Shown in pieces: positions 32,765 to 40,622 of a stretch of 40,622 bases of DNA (position 1 is the stretch's first letter; each line of letters begins with the position of its first letter). The notes beneath the pieces are model-generated. The model saw only the letters and a program-made list of their open reading frames with translations, did no database searches and had not been told where the DNA came from. The stretch is from JAUZRW01 sp034437755 (GTDB lineage: Bacteria; Chloroflexota; Anaerolineae; Aggregatilineales; Phototrophicaceae): positions 1 through 40,622 of the forward strand of contig DAOTTV010000180.1 of NCBI GenBank assembly GCA_034437755.1. Reading direction: 5' to 3'. Made by a program: the position numbers and the translations under genes.

Positions 32765-33646
32765 TTATTCATCTCCCTGTGCGGCTCGTTGCGCGGCACG
32801 CTTGGCTTTGCGGGCGAGTGCGGCTTTACGGCGTTTTTCGCGGATGTCTTCGGCTTCTTCCCACGGAGCGTTACCGCCTTCGAGCTTTTCGACGGGTGCA
32901 TCTGCCACAGCTTGCGCGCTCTTGGTCGTGCTTTCGGTCGCGGTGGCGACGGGTGCCAGTTGTAATGCTGGCAATTCGCGCTCAGCGTCCAGCGCGTCGC
33001 GCTCTTCTGTACGTGCGCCTGCCTCTGCCTTGCGCCGGATCATGTCCATCTGGCGCGGGTCGATGATGTCCGGTCCGAGGATTGGGACGGGAGTCGGGTC
33101 ACTGGGGCCGACACCGTACCACGGCAAATCGTCCAGATTAGAAAGCGATTGCCCGTCGATCTTCTTCTGAAGGGCGATCATCCCGTAGAGCAGAGCCTGT
33201 GGCGTGGGCGGGCATCCCGGCACATAGACATCGACTGGCAGGTATTTATCAATACCCGAAACGACGTTATAGCCTTCTTTGAAAGGGCCGCCGCCGCTTG
33301 CACATGCGCCCATCGCCAACACGTATTTCGGCTCTGGCATCTGGTTATAAAGGCGCACAATCGGCACGACCATTTTCTTGGTTACCGTGCCAGAGACGAT
33401 CATTAAGTCGGATTGGCGCGGGGTTGCCCGCATCACTTCCATCCCGAAGCGCGAAAAGTCAAACCGTGAAGATGCTGTCGCGATCATCTCAATCGCACAG
33501 CATGCGAGACCAAATAGCATTGGCCACATCGAATTCCGCCGACCCCAGTTGTACAACTTGCTCAGGCTTGTAATGGCAACGTTGTTCTGTAAATCGGCAG
33601 GTACAGGATATTGTGTTGTGTTTAAGTCTTGCAGGTTGAATTCCAT
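32765..33646 (-). CDS. nuoB: NADH-quinone oxidoreductase subunit B with C-terminal extension
   Basis: 293 aa from ATG 33646, two bases after the iscX stop; an in-frame ATG at 33673 would overlap iscX. The core (about 1-170) has the cluster N2 ligands: GLACCAIEM, GACASGGGPF and VPGCPPTPQALLYG. The additional 120 residues are charged and low-complexity, ending GGNAPWEEAE, REKRR and AALARKAKRAAQRA, almost the same as the NuoI end. N2 is the last cluster before quinone. Coupled with iscX upstream and nuoCD downstream. Confidence 0.93.
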   Translation of the reverse strand: MEFNLQDLNTTQYPVPADLQNNVAITSLSKLYNWGRRNSMWPMLFGLACCAIEMIATASSRFDFSRFGMEVMRATPRQSDLMIVSGTVTKKMVVPIVRLYNQMPEPKYVLAMGACASGGGPFKEGYNVVSGIDKYLPVDVYVPGCPPTPQALLYGMIALQKKIDGQSLSNLDDLPWYGVGPSDPTPVPILGPDIIDPRQMDMIRRKAEAGARTEERDALDAERELPALQLAPVATATESTTKSAQAVADAPVEKLEGGNAPWEEAEDIREKRRKAALARKAKRAAQRAAQGDE

Positions 33647-33648
33647 AA

Positions 33649-33861
33649 TTAGTCCGTAGTCTCCTCGTACCATTCCCGCAATATATCTTGGAGGATGCCA
33701 TCGTTTGCCAGTGCGGGGTCATCCGCAAAATTCGGCAAGTCGATAATCATGTGGTATAGCTCTTGCGTGCCCACACTCGTGACATCAACATCCTTATGCA
33801 CTTCCATTAACGTTAAGACAATCTCATAGGAAGCATCCCAATATAACGGCTTTTCACTCAT
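33649..33861 (-). CDS. iscX: IscX-like Fe-S assembly protein
   Basis: 70 aa from ATG 33861 (a GTG at 33870 is the alternative). It follows the IscX/YfhJ pattern: KPLYWDASYEIVLTLMEVHK, then VDVTSVGTQELYHMIIDLPN, FADDPALANDGILQDILREW. Particularly diagnostic are the LPxFxDDPxxxN and ILxxIxxxW blocks. IscX binds IscS and modulates cluster assembly. Here it opens an operon for complex I Fe-S subunits, rather than following an isc operon. The E. coli homologue is 66 aa. Confidence 0.8.
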   Translation of the reverse strand: MSEKPLYWDASYEIVLTLMEVHKDVDVTSVGTQELYHMIIDLPNFADDPALANDGILQDILREWYEETTD

Positions 33862-33874
33862 GATTATCACTTTT

Positions 33875-33912
33875 ATTATAACAGATCACCCTTTGCTTGT
33901 CGGGGATGATCT
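33875..33912 (-). promoter_or_regulatory. Promoter and overlapping inverted repeat of the iscX-nuo operon
   Basis: -35 CCGACA (33898-33903) and perfect -10 TATAAT (33875-33880) are spaced 17 bp, giving a predicted start near the iscX ATG, so the leader would be very short or absent. An inverted repeat AGATCACCC (33883-33891) / GGGATGATCT (33903-33912) covers the -35 and could be an operator, or the aldehyde dehydrogenase gene's terminator hairpin. Confidence 0.55.
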
Positions 33913-33940
33913 GTAATCTTAGCTGTTGAGCGATCACGAT

Positions 33941-35434
33941 TTAGCTCTCGTCATCCAGGATAGCTTCCGTGTCGATCTGGGCGCGTTGTAAGCGTCCGCT
34001 GTAATCCACATAGACAGATTTCCACTCGGTGAACGATGTCAGCGCGGCTTGTCCGGCTTCGCGCATGCCGTTGCCGGTGCCCCGGGTGCCACCAAACGGG
34101 AATTGAATTTCAGCACCGGTCGTCCCGTGATTGATGTAGACAATACCGGTCGTCAAATCACGAATGGCGCGGAAGGCGGCGTTCACATTTTCGGTGAAGA
34201 TACTGCTCGATAAGCCGTACTTCGTGTCGTTGTTGACTTGTATCGCTTCATCTAATGACCCGACTTCGACCACTGATAGCACTGGCCCGAAGATTTCTTC
34301 TTGCTCCACGCGCATCCCCGGCTTCACACCGTTGAATAGCGTTGGCTCGAAGAAGAAACCGCGTTCGATCTCAGCGCGTTTGCCGCCGACGACAATATCG
34401 ACCCCATCTTGGCGGGCGATATCCATATAACCAGACACTTTATCCAACGCTTTCTGGTTGACCAAAGGCCCCATGTCGACATCCGGCGCTAGCCCGTTCC
34501 CCATGCGAATCGTCTTGGCTTTCTCGATCAAGCGCTCGATCAGTTCTGGCTTGATGCCACTCTGCACAATCAGGCGACTGGTTGCAGTGCAGCGTTGCCC
34601 GGTTGTGCCATATGCGCTCCACGTAATCGCTTCGACGGCGAGCTCGAGATTGGCATCGTCCATGACGATGATCGCGTTCTTCCCGCCCATCTCCAACGTC
34701 ACCTTTTTGCCCAGTGCCGCCGCTTCCGTGTAGACTTTAATGCCGGTCGTGGTTGAACCTGTAAACGAGATAATGCGTACGTCGGGATGCTTGACCAGCG
34801 CGGCACCCGTATCGCCTGCGCCGTGTACCACATTCAGCACGCCATCGGGTAAGCCGGCATCTTTGAACACCTTGGCAAATGCCGCCGACGATGCTGGCAC
34901 GTCTTCGCCCGGCTTCCAGACGACGGTGTTACCCGCGATCAACGCCGGTAGCATCTTCCAACTTGGGACCGCCGCCGGAAAGTTCCACGGCGTAATCAAG
35001 CCGACAATGCCGACTGAGTCGCGCAGAGCCATCCCGAACTTATTCGGCATTTCAACTGGTGCGGTATAGCCCATCAGGCGACGACCTTCGCCCCCCATGT
35101 AATACGCCATGTCGATCGCTTCTTGCACATCCCCGCCAGTCTCGGCGACGATTTTGCCCATCTCTCGCGTCATCAATTCTGATAATTCTTGCTTGCGTTC
35201 CTTCAGCAACTCCGCAACGCGGTATAGAATCTCGCCGCGACGCGGGGCTGGGGTCAAGCGCCACTTATCATATGCGTCTTTCGCGGCGGCGACGGCGGCG
35301 GCGATATCGTCTTGAGTGCTGAGAACCGACTCCGCGAGTGTTTCTTCTGTTGCAGGGTTTAAGCTGATGAATGTCCCACCGGACTGTGACTCAGCCCAAT
35401 CCCCACCGATCAAGTTTTTTACGAGGTCAACCAT
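33941..35434 (-). CDS. NAD(P)-dependent aldehyde dehydrogenase
   Basis: 497 aa, full length for the ALDH superfamily. Visible are TPWNFPAAVPSWKMLPALIA, the FTGSTTTG cofactor motif, catalytic Glu in TLEMGGKNA, catalytic Cys in TTGQRCTATSRLI, and EEIFGPVLSV. The ending FPFGGTRGTGNGMREAGQ resembles the ALDH7/aminoadipate-semialdehyde and related archaeal-type enzymes, but the substrate cannot be set by eye. It is monocistronic behind a strong sigma70-type promoter. Confidence 0.92.
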   Translation of the reverse strand: MVDLVKNLIGGDWAESQSGGTFISLNPATEETLAESVLSTQDDIAAAVAAAKDAYDKWRLTPAPRRGEILYRVAELLKERKQELSELMTREMGKIVAETGGDVQEAIDMAYYMGGEGRRLMGYTAPVEMPNKFGMALRDSVGIVGLITPWNFPAAVPSWKMLPALIAGNTVVWKPGEDVPASSAAFAKVFKDAGLPDGVLNVVHGAGDTGAALVKHPDVRIISFTGSTTTGIKVYTEAAALGKKVTLEMGGKNAIIVMDDANLELAVEAITWSAYGTTGQRCTATSRLIVQSGIKPELIERLIEKAKTIRMGNGLAPDVDMGPLVNQKALDKVSGYMDIARQDGVDIVVGGKRAEIERGFFFEPTLFNGVKPGMRVEQEEIFGPVLSVVEVGSLDEAIQVNNDTKYGLSSSIFTENVNAAFRAIRDLTTGIVYINHGTTGAEIQFPFGGTRGTGNGMREAGQAALTSFTEWKSVYVDYSGRLQRAQIDTEAILDDES

Positions 35435-35483
35435 AGTAAGAATGTCTCTTTTTTGTGTGAATTCTAATCTTTAGGACGGGCTT

Positions 35484-35512
35484 AGTATAAAGAGGGGCGA
35501 GTGCCTTGTCAA
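35484..35512 (-). promoter_or_regulatory. Sigma70-type promoter of the aldehyde dehydrogenase gene
   Basis: -35 TTGACA (35507-35512) and -10 TATACT (35484-35489), spacer exactly 17 bp, on the minus strand about 50 bp upstream of the gene. This is the best consensus promoter in the window. Confidence 0.8.
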
Positions 35513-35552
35513 GAATTTCACAATGTCGTGCTGTGCTGTGGCGCTATATCCC

Positions 35553-36650
35553 TTATGATTTCGGCGCTGTTGCCCGTATCGACATGCGAATTTCAGTATC
35601 GTAAATGTGCCATGCAAATATTGACCATAGATAGAGCAATGTGGCTGTCACATAATAAGAGAAAATAGGCACAAATACCGCCTGATTCAACAGATAGCCG
35701 AGATTAATCAACAACAATGCGCCAACAGATAAACCTAGACGTTTGTACATCAAGGGCAAGATACCTATCGCTAAGGGCACAAGCACACCATTGCCGCCGG
35801 TATAAGGGGCAAGAAGCATAGATGCAGTCAACAGGAAAGCGAGTTTCTCGCGCGAGAGCGTTCGCTCACTACGATAGATCAGTGCTATTGTTAAGCCCAA
35901 TAAAATAACCCATGCCATCAAAAACACCGTAAAGGGCAATCCTAGACGTGCAAATGCGCCATTGAGGCTTGAATCAATGAGTGTATTATTGAAAGCAAAA
36001 TTGTTAATCGCTACCCACCATGCGTGTCCCTTCCACAATAAGGTTAACCCAACAACACTTAAAACCAACAAACCCATTGTGAACCAGCGCGAGAAAGACC
36101 ACTCTTGCAGGATGAATAAAGCGAGGATGAACATCATGATATACACAGCTTGGGGTTTTGCGGTAGCCAGTAAAACACCGATTGCCATCAGCAGAGGCAT
36201 CTGACGATCATAGCTAACCCAGATGAGCAATGTCCCGGCTATAATCAAAAACTCTAGCTGACCATCAACCATGATCCGAAGTGTTGGGAACGCCGTCACG
36301 ATGATGAGGGTCTGTAAACTGAACTGCCAACGTTTTTCACTACGCGGGACACATAAGAGCAAAATCACCAGCAAAACAAAAACTTGTAGCCCCCATGCCG
36401 CATCACGCGGTAACAAACCGAGTGGAATCATCGGTAACACGCTCCACGGCGGATTAAGTAAACCGAAGCGCTCCGCGTAGTGAATTGTGCCTCCCTCAAA
36501 TGCACCAACCAGTACATCAATGCCCAGTGTTGTTCCCTCTGTGGGAAGCCACGTAAAAAACAGCATCATCACAGACGCACCAAATATCAATGCTAAAACG
36601 AGGATCACGATTTCGAGAGGACGTGACAATGAGAATGTGTTATCAGGCAT
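35553..36650 (-). CDS. GT87-like (DUF2029) polyprenol-dependent membrane glycosyltransferase
   Basis: 365 aa from ATG 36650, with TTGAGG about 9 bases upstream. Around eight to ten membrane helices are visible from IVILVLALIFGASVMMLFF on. The luminal loop after the first helix has TLGIDVLVGAFEGGTIHYAE then NPPWSVLPMIPLGLLP; DGQLEFLIIAGTLLIW and LLATAKPQAVYIMMF match conserved positions of GT87/DUF2029 enzymes, which are GT-C-fold mannosyl- or arabinosyl-like transferases. Substrate unknown. Base composition is slightly more AT-rich than its neighbours. Confidence 0.75.
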   Translation of the reverse strand: MPDNTFSLSRPLEIVILVLALIFGASVMMLFFTWLPTEGTTLGIDVLVGAFEGGTIHYAERFGLLNPPWSVLPMIPLGLLPRDAAWGLQVFVLLVILLLCVPRSEKRWQFSLQTLIIVTAFPTLRIMVDGQLEFLIIAGTLLIWVSYDRQMPLLMAIGVLLATAKPQAVYIMMFILALFILQEWSFSRWFTMGLLVLSVVGLTLLWKGHAWWVAINNFAFNNTLIDSSLNGAFARLGLPFTVFLMAWVILLGLTIALIYRSERTLSREKLAFLLTASMLLAPYTGGNGVLVPLAIGILPLMYKRLGLSVGALLLINLGYLLNQAVFVPIFSYYVTATLLYLWSIFAWHIYDTEIRMSIRATAPKS

Positions 36651-36802
36651 CAGCGCAAACCTCAATCTGCTTAAGGAACATCACACAGTATTATCTGTGC
36701 CCGGATGTTGCACTACCCTAAATGTACATAACAGGTATCTGAGTAGTGTGCATAATTCGCCAATTCATCGCCAAATGCTGAAGCGATTTGGCTAAAGATT
36801 CC

Positions 36803-37117
36803 GAGTCTTTCGTATTTTGCGTGGTCACGCTCTTTTTGTCCCCTTTTTGAAAAAAGGGAACGTCAAAAACTTTTGTTTTTTTGAACGCTATGCGTTCAAA
36901 ATGGACAAGGTCATGGTACTCAACCGAGCGTGCTTCCAACTTCATTCAAAACTTTCACAGCTTGCTTTTTTCAACTCTATTGAGTTGAAAACAAATAGTT
37001 TCAAAAGGCGTAAGCCTTTTGCACGGTGTGGGACAGCGTCCCACGTTGCACAACGTGTACACATGAGCCTTTTCAAAAAGGGGACAAAAAACATCTTAAA
37101 AACTTTGGTGGTCATGC
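36803..37117. repeat. Palindrome-rich element, copy 2 (long)
   Basis: Left end 36803-36827 matches the minus-strand end of the element near ilvE at 23/25. A 21-bp perfect inverted repeat lies at 36833-36853 and 37070-37090. Between are consecutive perfect hairpins: CCCTTTTT/AAAAAGGG (36841-36858), TTTTGAACGC/GCGTTCAAAA (36879-36901), TTTTCAACTC/GAGTTGAAAA (36968-36991), CAAAAGGC/GCCTTTTG (37002-37021), GTGGGAC/GTCCCAC (37028-37044), CGTTG/CAACG (37044-37055). A direct repeat GTGGTCA[C/T]GC occurs at 36821 and 37108. No convincing coding frame. AT-rich compared with neighbours. Confidence 0.8.
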
Positions 37118-37118
37118 G

Positions 37119-38063
37119 TTAGCTCTGCACCCTGATAACCTGTGCGCCCGCTTGTAGGACTTGTGTTACGCGGATGGCGTGCGCGATGCCTGCATCGGCG
37201 TAAACAATAGCCATCGCCTGTGTCGCTTCTCGGGCGCTTGCTTCGCTATCGCATACCGCGCATAGTGTTGGGCCGGCGCCACTGATGACCAGATTATACG
37301 CACCGGCACGCGTAACCGCGAAACGCACCGCGTCGATATGCGGAATCAAATGGGCGCGTGCTGGCTCAACCACGATGTCACGCGCCATTGCCTGCGCCAT
37401 CGCGCGGATGTCACCACGATAGAGCGCATCAATTAGCTCTGCCACCGCACCCGTTTGATGCACCAGCGTCTTCAGCGGAATCTGCGTCGGTAGGGTGGCG
37501 CGGGCTTCGGCGGTTGGCACTTCGACATCCGGCGTGACCAGCGCCAGCCATAGACTATCAGGCACTGGCAGACGATGAATCTGGTGCGCTTGGATGCCCG
37601 TCGTCAGTGTGATGCCGCCGAGCAGACTGGGGGCGGCATTATCGGCATGATACCCGCTGACAGCCGCCTCGCCTTCTAGCGCGTAGGGGAGCAGAGCGGT
37701 TCGGGGGAGTGGCTCGCCGAGGAGCGCGTTCACTGCCATCACTGCCGCGACTGAACTTGCCGCGCTACTACCCAGCCCACTGGCGAGCGGTAATCCCTTC
37801 TGCAAGGTCAGTGCGATACCCACATCAGGCGCGATAACTTGTAAGAGCGCATTCGCCGCGATCGTCGCCACGTTTTTATCAGCCGCATAGGGTAAGCGTC
37901 CGCCATCACCTTCGATTGCCGCCATGATTGCCCCGGCGCGGTCGCGTCTCTCAGCGATGACCGTATCGCCCGCGCCGGTGATGGCTAAGCCGAGAATATC
38001 GAATCCTACGCCTAAGTTCGCCATTGTCGCCGGTGCGAATGCCTCTGCTCTGGTATTTGCCAT
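37119..38063 (-). CDS. thrB: Homoserine kinase
   Basis: 314 aa GHMP kinase. The N-terminus AFAPATMANLGVGFDILGLA is the homoserine kinase signature, the ATP loop is GLPLASGLGSSAASSVAAVMA, and the C-terminal motif is LVISGAGPTLCAV. It phosphorylates homoserine for threonine synthesis. It is divergent from thrC, with only 56 bp between them. Its 3' end abuts the palindrome-rich element. Confidence 0.94.
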   Translation of the reverse strand: MANTRAEAFAPATMANLGVGFDILGLAITGAGDTVIAERRDRAGAIMAAIEGDGGRLPYAADKNVATIAANALLQVIAPDVGIALTLQKGLPLASGLGSSAASSVAAVMAVNALLGEPLPRTALLPYALEGEAAVSGYHADNAAPSLLGGITLTTGIQAHQIHRLPVPDSLWLALVTPDVEVPTAEARATLPTQIPLKTLVHQTGAVAELIDALYRGDIRAMAQAMARDIVVEPARAHLIPHIDAVRFAVTRAGAYNLVISGAGPTLCAVCDSEASAREATQAMAIVYADAGIAHAIRVTQVLQAGAQVIRVQS

Positions 38064-38119
38064 AAAAACTCGCTATCCTAAGTACAAAAAGAGATTTGTC
38101 ACGGGTAAAGGTTAATATT

Positions 38120-39421
38120 ATGCGAAGCATACTACAATGTGTTGATTGTCAACAGCAATACCCAATCGATGAAATCCGCTACACATGTGACGCTTGCGGC
38201 GGCTTGCTGGATGTGATCCACGATTGGACAGGCATGAAGATTACCCGTGAAACTTTCGATCGTCGCCTAGGTACCTTAGACGCGCCGTATCACAGTGGCG
38301 TATGGCGCTACAAAGAGTTGATCTACCCCGATGTTGATTCCGCTCTGATCGTCAGTAAACCCGAAGGCAATACCAATTTGTATCCCTTGCCCAAACTAGC
38401 CAAATGGGCGGGCGTGCGCGAACTGTATTTGAAGCATGAAGGTGAGAACCCGACCGGCTCATTTAAAGATCGCGGGATGACCGGTGGTGTGACACAAGCC
38501 CGTGTGCTTGGCATGGAGCGCGTCGCCTGTGCATCAACCGGCAATACATCGGCGGCACTGGCGAGTTATGCGGCGCTAGCGGATATTGGTGGTATCATCT
38601 TCTTACAGAATAAAGCGATTGCACTGGGTAAACTGGCGCAGGGTCTCGCTTATGGCGCAACCTGCTTGCGGATCGATGCCGATTTTGACCGCAATCTCGA
38701 ACTTGTACGCGAAGTCAGCAAACGCTTGAATATCTACGTGCTGAACTCGGTCAACCCTTTCCGGCTTGAGGGACAAAAGTCGATCATGATTGAAGCGATG
38801 CAACAACTGCGCTGGCAAGTGCCGGATTGGGTCGTCGTGCCGGGGGGGAATCTCGGCAATAGTGCCGCGTTCGGCAAGGCGCTCAAAGAGATGTATGATC
38901 TCGGGTTGATCGATCGCTTGCCCCGCTTAGCCGTGATCCAAGCGGAGGGGGCGAGTCCGCTGTATCAAGCCTTCACTCAGGAGTTCGATGATTTTGAGCC
39001 GATGAAAGCCCAGACCATCGCCACCGCGATCAAAATCGGCAACCCAGTCAATTACAGCAAGGTCGTGCGGGCGATGCACTGGCTTGATGGCTTTGTCGAA
39101 TTCGTGACCGATCAGCAAATTATGGATGCCAAAGCCTTGATCGACCGCGCCGGCATCGGTTGTGAACCTGCTTCTGCCTGTTCACTCGCTGGGACGCGCA
39201 AGCTCGTTGAGAAGGGCATCATCAAAGCGCATGAATCGGTCGTCGGCGTGCTGACAGGGCATGTCCTCAAAGACCCTGACGCGACCATCGGCTATCACAG
39301 TACCACACTTGAAGACATCATCCCGCAGTATCCGAACCGCTTGTTAGAAGCGCCCGATGATATTGATGCGATCGTTGATATTCTGACCAATAATCAAGAT
39401 CGTGTCACCGTCTCATCGTGA
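38120..39421 (+). CDS. thrC: Threonine synthase
   Basis: 433 aa from ATG 38120 (AAAGG upstream). The N-terminal zinc-ribbon-like segment has two C-x2-C pairs (LQCVDCQQQYPIDEIRYTCD, then ACGG), followed by the PLP fold: ENPTGSFKDRGM with the PLP lysine, ACASTGNTSAALASYAA, VPGGNLGNSAAFGKAL, and AGIGCEPASACSLAG. It converts phosphohomoserine, the ThrB product, to threonine. It is divergent from thrB, so the two may share control in the 56-bp gap. Confidence 0.95.
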   Translation: MRSILQCVDCQQQYPIDEIRYTCDACGGLLDVIHDWTGMKITRETFDRRLGTLDAPYHSGVWRYKELIYPDVDSALIVSKPEGNTNLYPLPKLAKWAGVRELYLKHEGENPTGSFKDRGMTGGVTQARVLGMERVACASTGNTSAALASYAALADIGGIIFLQNKAIALGKLAQGLAYGATCLRIDADFDRNLELVREVSKRLNIYVLNSVNPFRLEGQKSIMIEAMQQLRWQVPDWVVVPGGNLGNSAAFGKALKEMYDLGLIDRLPRLAVIQAEGASPLYQAFTQEFDDFEPMKAQTIATAIKIGNPVNYSKVVRAMHWLDGFVEFVTDQQIMDAKALIDRAGIGCEPASACSLAGTRKLVEKGIIKAHESVVGVLTGHVLKDPDATIGYHSTTLEDIIPQYPNRLLEAPDDIDAIVDILTNNQDRVTVSS

Positions 39422-39516
39422 ACGGTCGTCTTGGGGGCGCTCCACGATGCTTGAACGTGCCCGTCCAGCGCTATTCGTTATAATCATGTTGTCTTTATCA
39501 GCAAGCGAAGCAGTTT

Positions 39517-39534
39517 ATGGTATAATCATACCAT
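39517..39534 (+). promoter_or_regulatory. Palindrome enclosing a TATAAT box
   Basis: ATGGTAT/ATACCAT arms (39517-39523, 39528-39534) with a 4-nt centre; TATAAT is at 39521-39526. It may be a promoter with a built-in operator for the STAS gene about 310 bp downstream; no well-spaced -35 was found. The rest of 39422-39846 shows no supported gene; it holds a short CATATA/TATATG palindrome near 39725. Confidence 0.4.
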
Positions 39535-39846
39535 ATTTTCGAGACGAGCAATCACTCGTTTGTGCGGGGCTTCAGGTCTTGCGCTTGCTGTGCAGCGGTG
39601 CTAATTGGCCTGCGAAAGACAACAGCGACACGCACACATCGCTTGTATCGACGTGGTATTCTTCTGGCTTACAGGTCTTGGTAAGATGACCGGAACAACC
39701 GTCGGCAGATTGCGGTTAATAAACATATAGATTATATGCGGGCAACGGCAGTCGGTGAGCCTAAGACACGATCACCATGCCAACTGTCACTGCCTTTGTT
39801 TCTCCCCATCGCTATCTTAAGGGGTTTCCACGAAGGAGTAGTTTAA

Positions 39847-40182
39847 ATGATAGAAATTAACGTCTCCGACCACAATCAGGTGACATTGGTCGAGGTGAGC
39901 GGGCGAGTCGACAGCATGAATGCGAATCAGTTTGGGAGTGCGCTCATCTCACAAATTGATGATGGCAACACGCACATCGTGCTGGATTTGAGCAGTGTCG
40001 AATACATGAGCAGTGCCGGCTTACGTGAAATTGTCACGTCTTTGAAGAAAGCCAAAAAAGCCAAAGGCGATTTGCGCCTCGCGCAACCCTCACAGCGCGT
40101 GCGTGAAGTGTTGGAGATGGCTGGTTTGGATACGATTTTCCACATCTATCCCACACAAGCAGACGCACTCGGTAGCTACTGA
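39847..40182 (+). CDS. STAS-domain anti-anti-sigma factor (RsbV/SpoIIAA-like)
   Basis: 111 aa, one STAS domain. It contains EVSGRVDSMNANQFGSAL, HIVLDLSSVEYMSSAGLREI with the phosphorylatable serine in YMSSAGLR, and QPSQRVREVLEMAGLDTIF. It should bind a kinase-type anti-sigma factor when unphosphorylated. AAGGAG lies close before ATG 39847. The next gene, 40 bp downstream, encodes such a kinase. Confidence 0.92.
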   Translation: MIEINVSDHNQVTLVEVSGRVDSMNANQFGSALISQIDDGNTHIVLDLSSVEYMSSAGLREIVTSLKKAKKAKGDLRLAQPSQRVREVLEMAGLDTIFHIYPTQADALGSY

Positions 40183-40222
40183 ATAGGGCAATGTGTAGAA
40201 ATAAGTTGGAGGCATGACTCAC

Positions 40223-40622
40223 ATGGCAGACCAAACGAGCACCCTACGCGTGTCGGGCGTGATCGGAGAAGTGCGAAAAGCCTGTGATTTTGTGGTGGAT
40301 TTTGCCCGTTCTGCTGGCTTGAGTGATGATGCCGTTTTTCAGTGTCAATTGTCAGTCGAAGAAGTGTTCACAAATATTGTCGAGCATGGCTATGCCCACG
40401 ATGGCAACGAAAAAACGATCGAAATCGTCAACGAACGCAAGGGTGATGTGCTCTTAATCACCCTCATTGACGAAGCCCCACCTTTTAACCCACTTGATCT
40501 GAACAAGCCCAATCCTGATCTTCCCTTGTGGGAGCGCAACGACGGCGGTTGGGGCGTGTACTTCGTGCGCCAGTACATGGACGATGTGCGCTATCGCCTC
40601 GTCGATGGTCGCAATTATCTGA
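40223..40622 (+). CDS. RsbW-like anti-sigma factor serine kinase, 3'-partial
   Basis: 133 codons visible from ATG 40223; the frame runs off the right edge. GGAGG is 10 bases upstream; ATG 40214 is too close to it. The HATPase fold of GHKL anti-sigma kinases is clear: N-box SVEEVFTNIVEHGYAH, G1-box LIDEAPPFNP and G2 region GGWGVYFVRQYMDDVRY. It should phosphorylate the STAS protein upstream and sequester a sigma factor; no sigma gene is within the window. Confidence 0.88.
   Translation, partial: MADQTSTLRVSGVIGEVRKACDFVVDFARSAGLSDDAVFQCQLSVEEVFTNIVEHGYAHDGNEKTIEIVNERKGDVLLITLIDEAPPFNPLDLNKPNPDLPLWERNDGGWGVYFVRQYMDDVRYRLVDGRNYL

Noticed and set aside
36803..37117. CRISPR array or transposon with coding capacity
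   Set aside because: Palindromes differ from one another and spacing is irregular, so not CRISPR; no transposase frame is present.
39402..39689. 95-codon frame starting inside thrC and crossing the palindromic TATAAT region
   Set aside because: No ribosome site, odd composition, and it contains a promoter-like palindrome; more likely non-coding.
39847..40622. Chemotaxis or sulfate-transport STAS context
   Set aside because: A stand-alone STAS followed by a GHKL-type kinase is the anti-anti-sigma/anti-sigma layout, and no transporter domain is present.

Overview
The window is about 40.6 kb of bacterial chromosome with moderate GC and dense coding. It looks like a member of the Chloroflexota (Anaerolineae-like). 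That placement is my impression from protein style, not a computed assignment: extended NuoB/NuoI, a citramalate-type isoleucine route, a CxxC-less Mrp, an MshA-like glycosyltransferase and an actinobacterial-type inositol phosphate synthase. There are no rRNA genes, convincing tRNAs, CRISPR arrays or transposase genes.

Layout. (1) 1-6.2 kb: accessory and envelope genes. These are a membrane-anchored LamG/DUF1080-like protein cut by the left edge, a FemAB/BioF2-like acetyltransferase, a GT4 glycosyltransferase, a small hypothetical, a secreted CAP-domain protein with three repeats, and a two-TM protein. (2) 6.3-9.3 kb: argG-argH behind an arginine-rich leader peptide and a terminator, i.e. 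an apparent ribosome-mediated attenuator. (3) 9.4-21.2 kb: a branched-chain amino acid cluster ilvE-ilvB-ilvN-ilvC-leuA-leuC-leuD-cimA-leuB, preceded by a second classical attenuator whose leader peptide is rich in Leu/Val/Ile. cimA supplies 2-oxobutyrate from pyruvate; ilvD is not in the window. A broken cupin fragment lies between cimA and leuB. (4) 21.3-23.6 kb, minus strand: an FHA-domain protein followed by an unusual Clp-N plus phosphotransferase/kinase-fold fusion. (5) 23.8-27.1 kb: inositol-3-phosphate synthase, then a SAM-I riboswitch with terminator controlling a cystathionine gamma-synthase family gene, then a small membrane protein. (6) 27.2-29.8 kb, minus: an Mrp-type ATPase lacking the usual CxxC, and a DUF2256 / photolyase FAD-domain / photolyase N-domain set in which the photolyase is split into two overlapping genes in swapped order. 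(7) 29.9-33.9 kb, minus: iscX-nuoB-nuoCD-nuoI, a partial complex I operon whose NuoB and NuoI end in nearly the same extra tail. (8) 33.9-38.1 kb, minus: aldehyde dehydrogenase, a GT87-like membrane glycosyltransferase, a ~315-bp element made of consecutive perfect palindromes, and thrB. (9) 38.1-40.6 kb: thrC, then a STAS anti-anti-sigma factor and an RsbW-like kinase cut by the right edge.

The unifying theme is amino-acid biosynthesis (Arg, Ile/Val/Leu, Met/Cys, Thr) controlled by cis-acting RNA: two leader-peptide attenuators and one riboswitch. The most interesting items are the arginine attenuator, the FHA/Clp-N/kinase module, the split photolyase with DUF2256, the shared NuoB/NuoI tail, and two related palindrome-rich non-coding elements (9883-9965 and 36803-37117) that share a 25-nt end.
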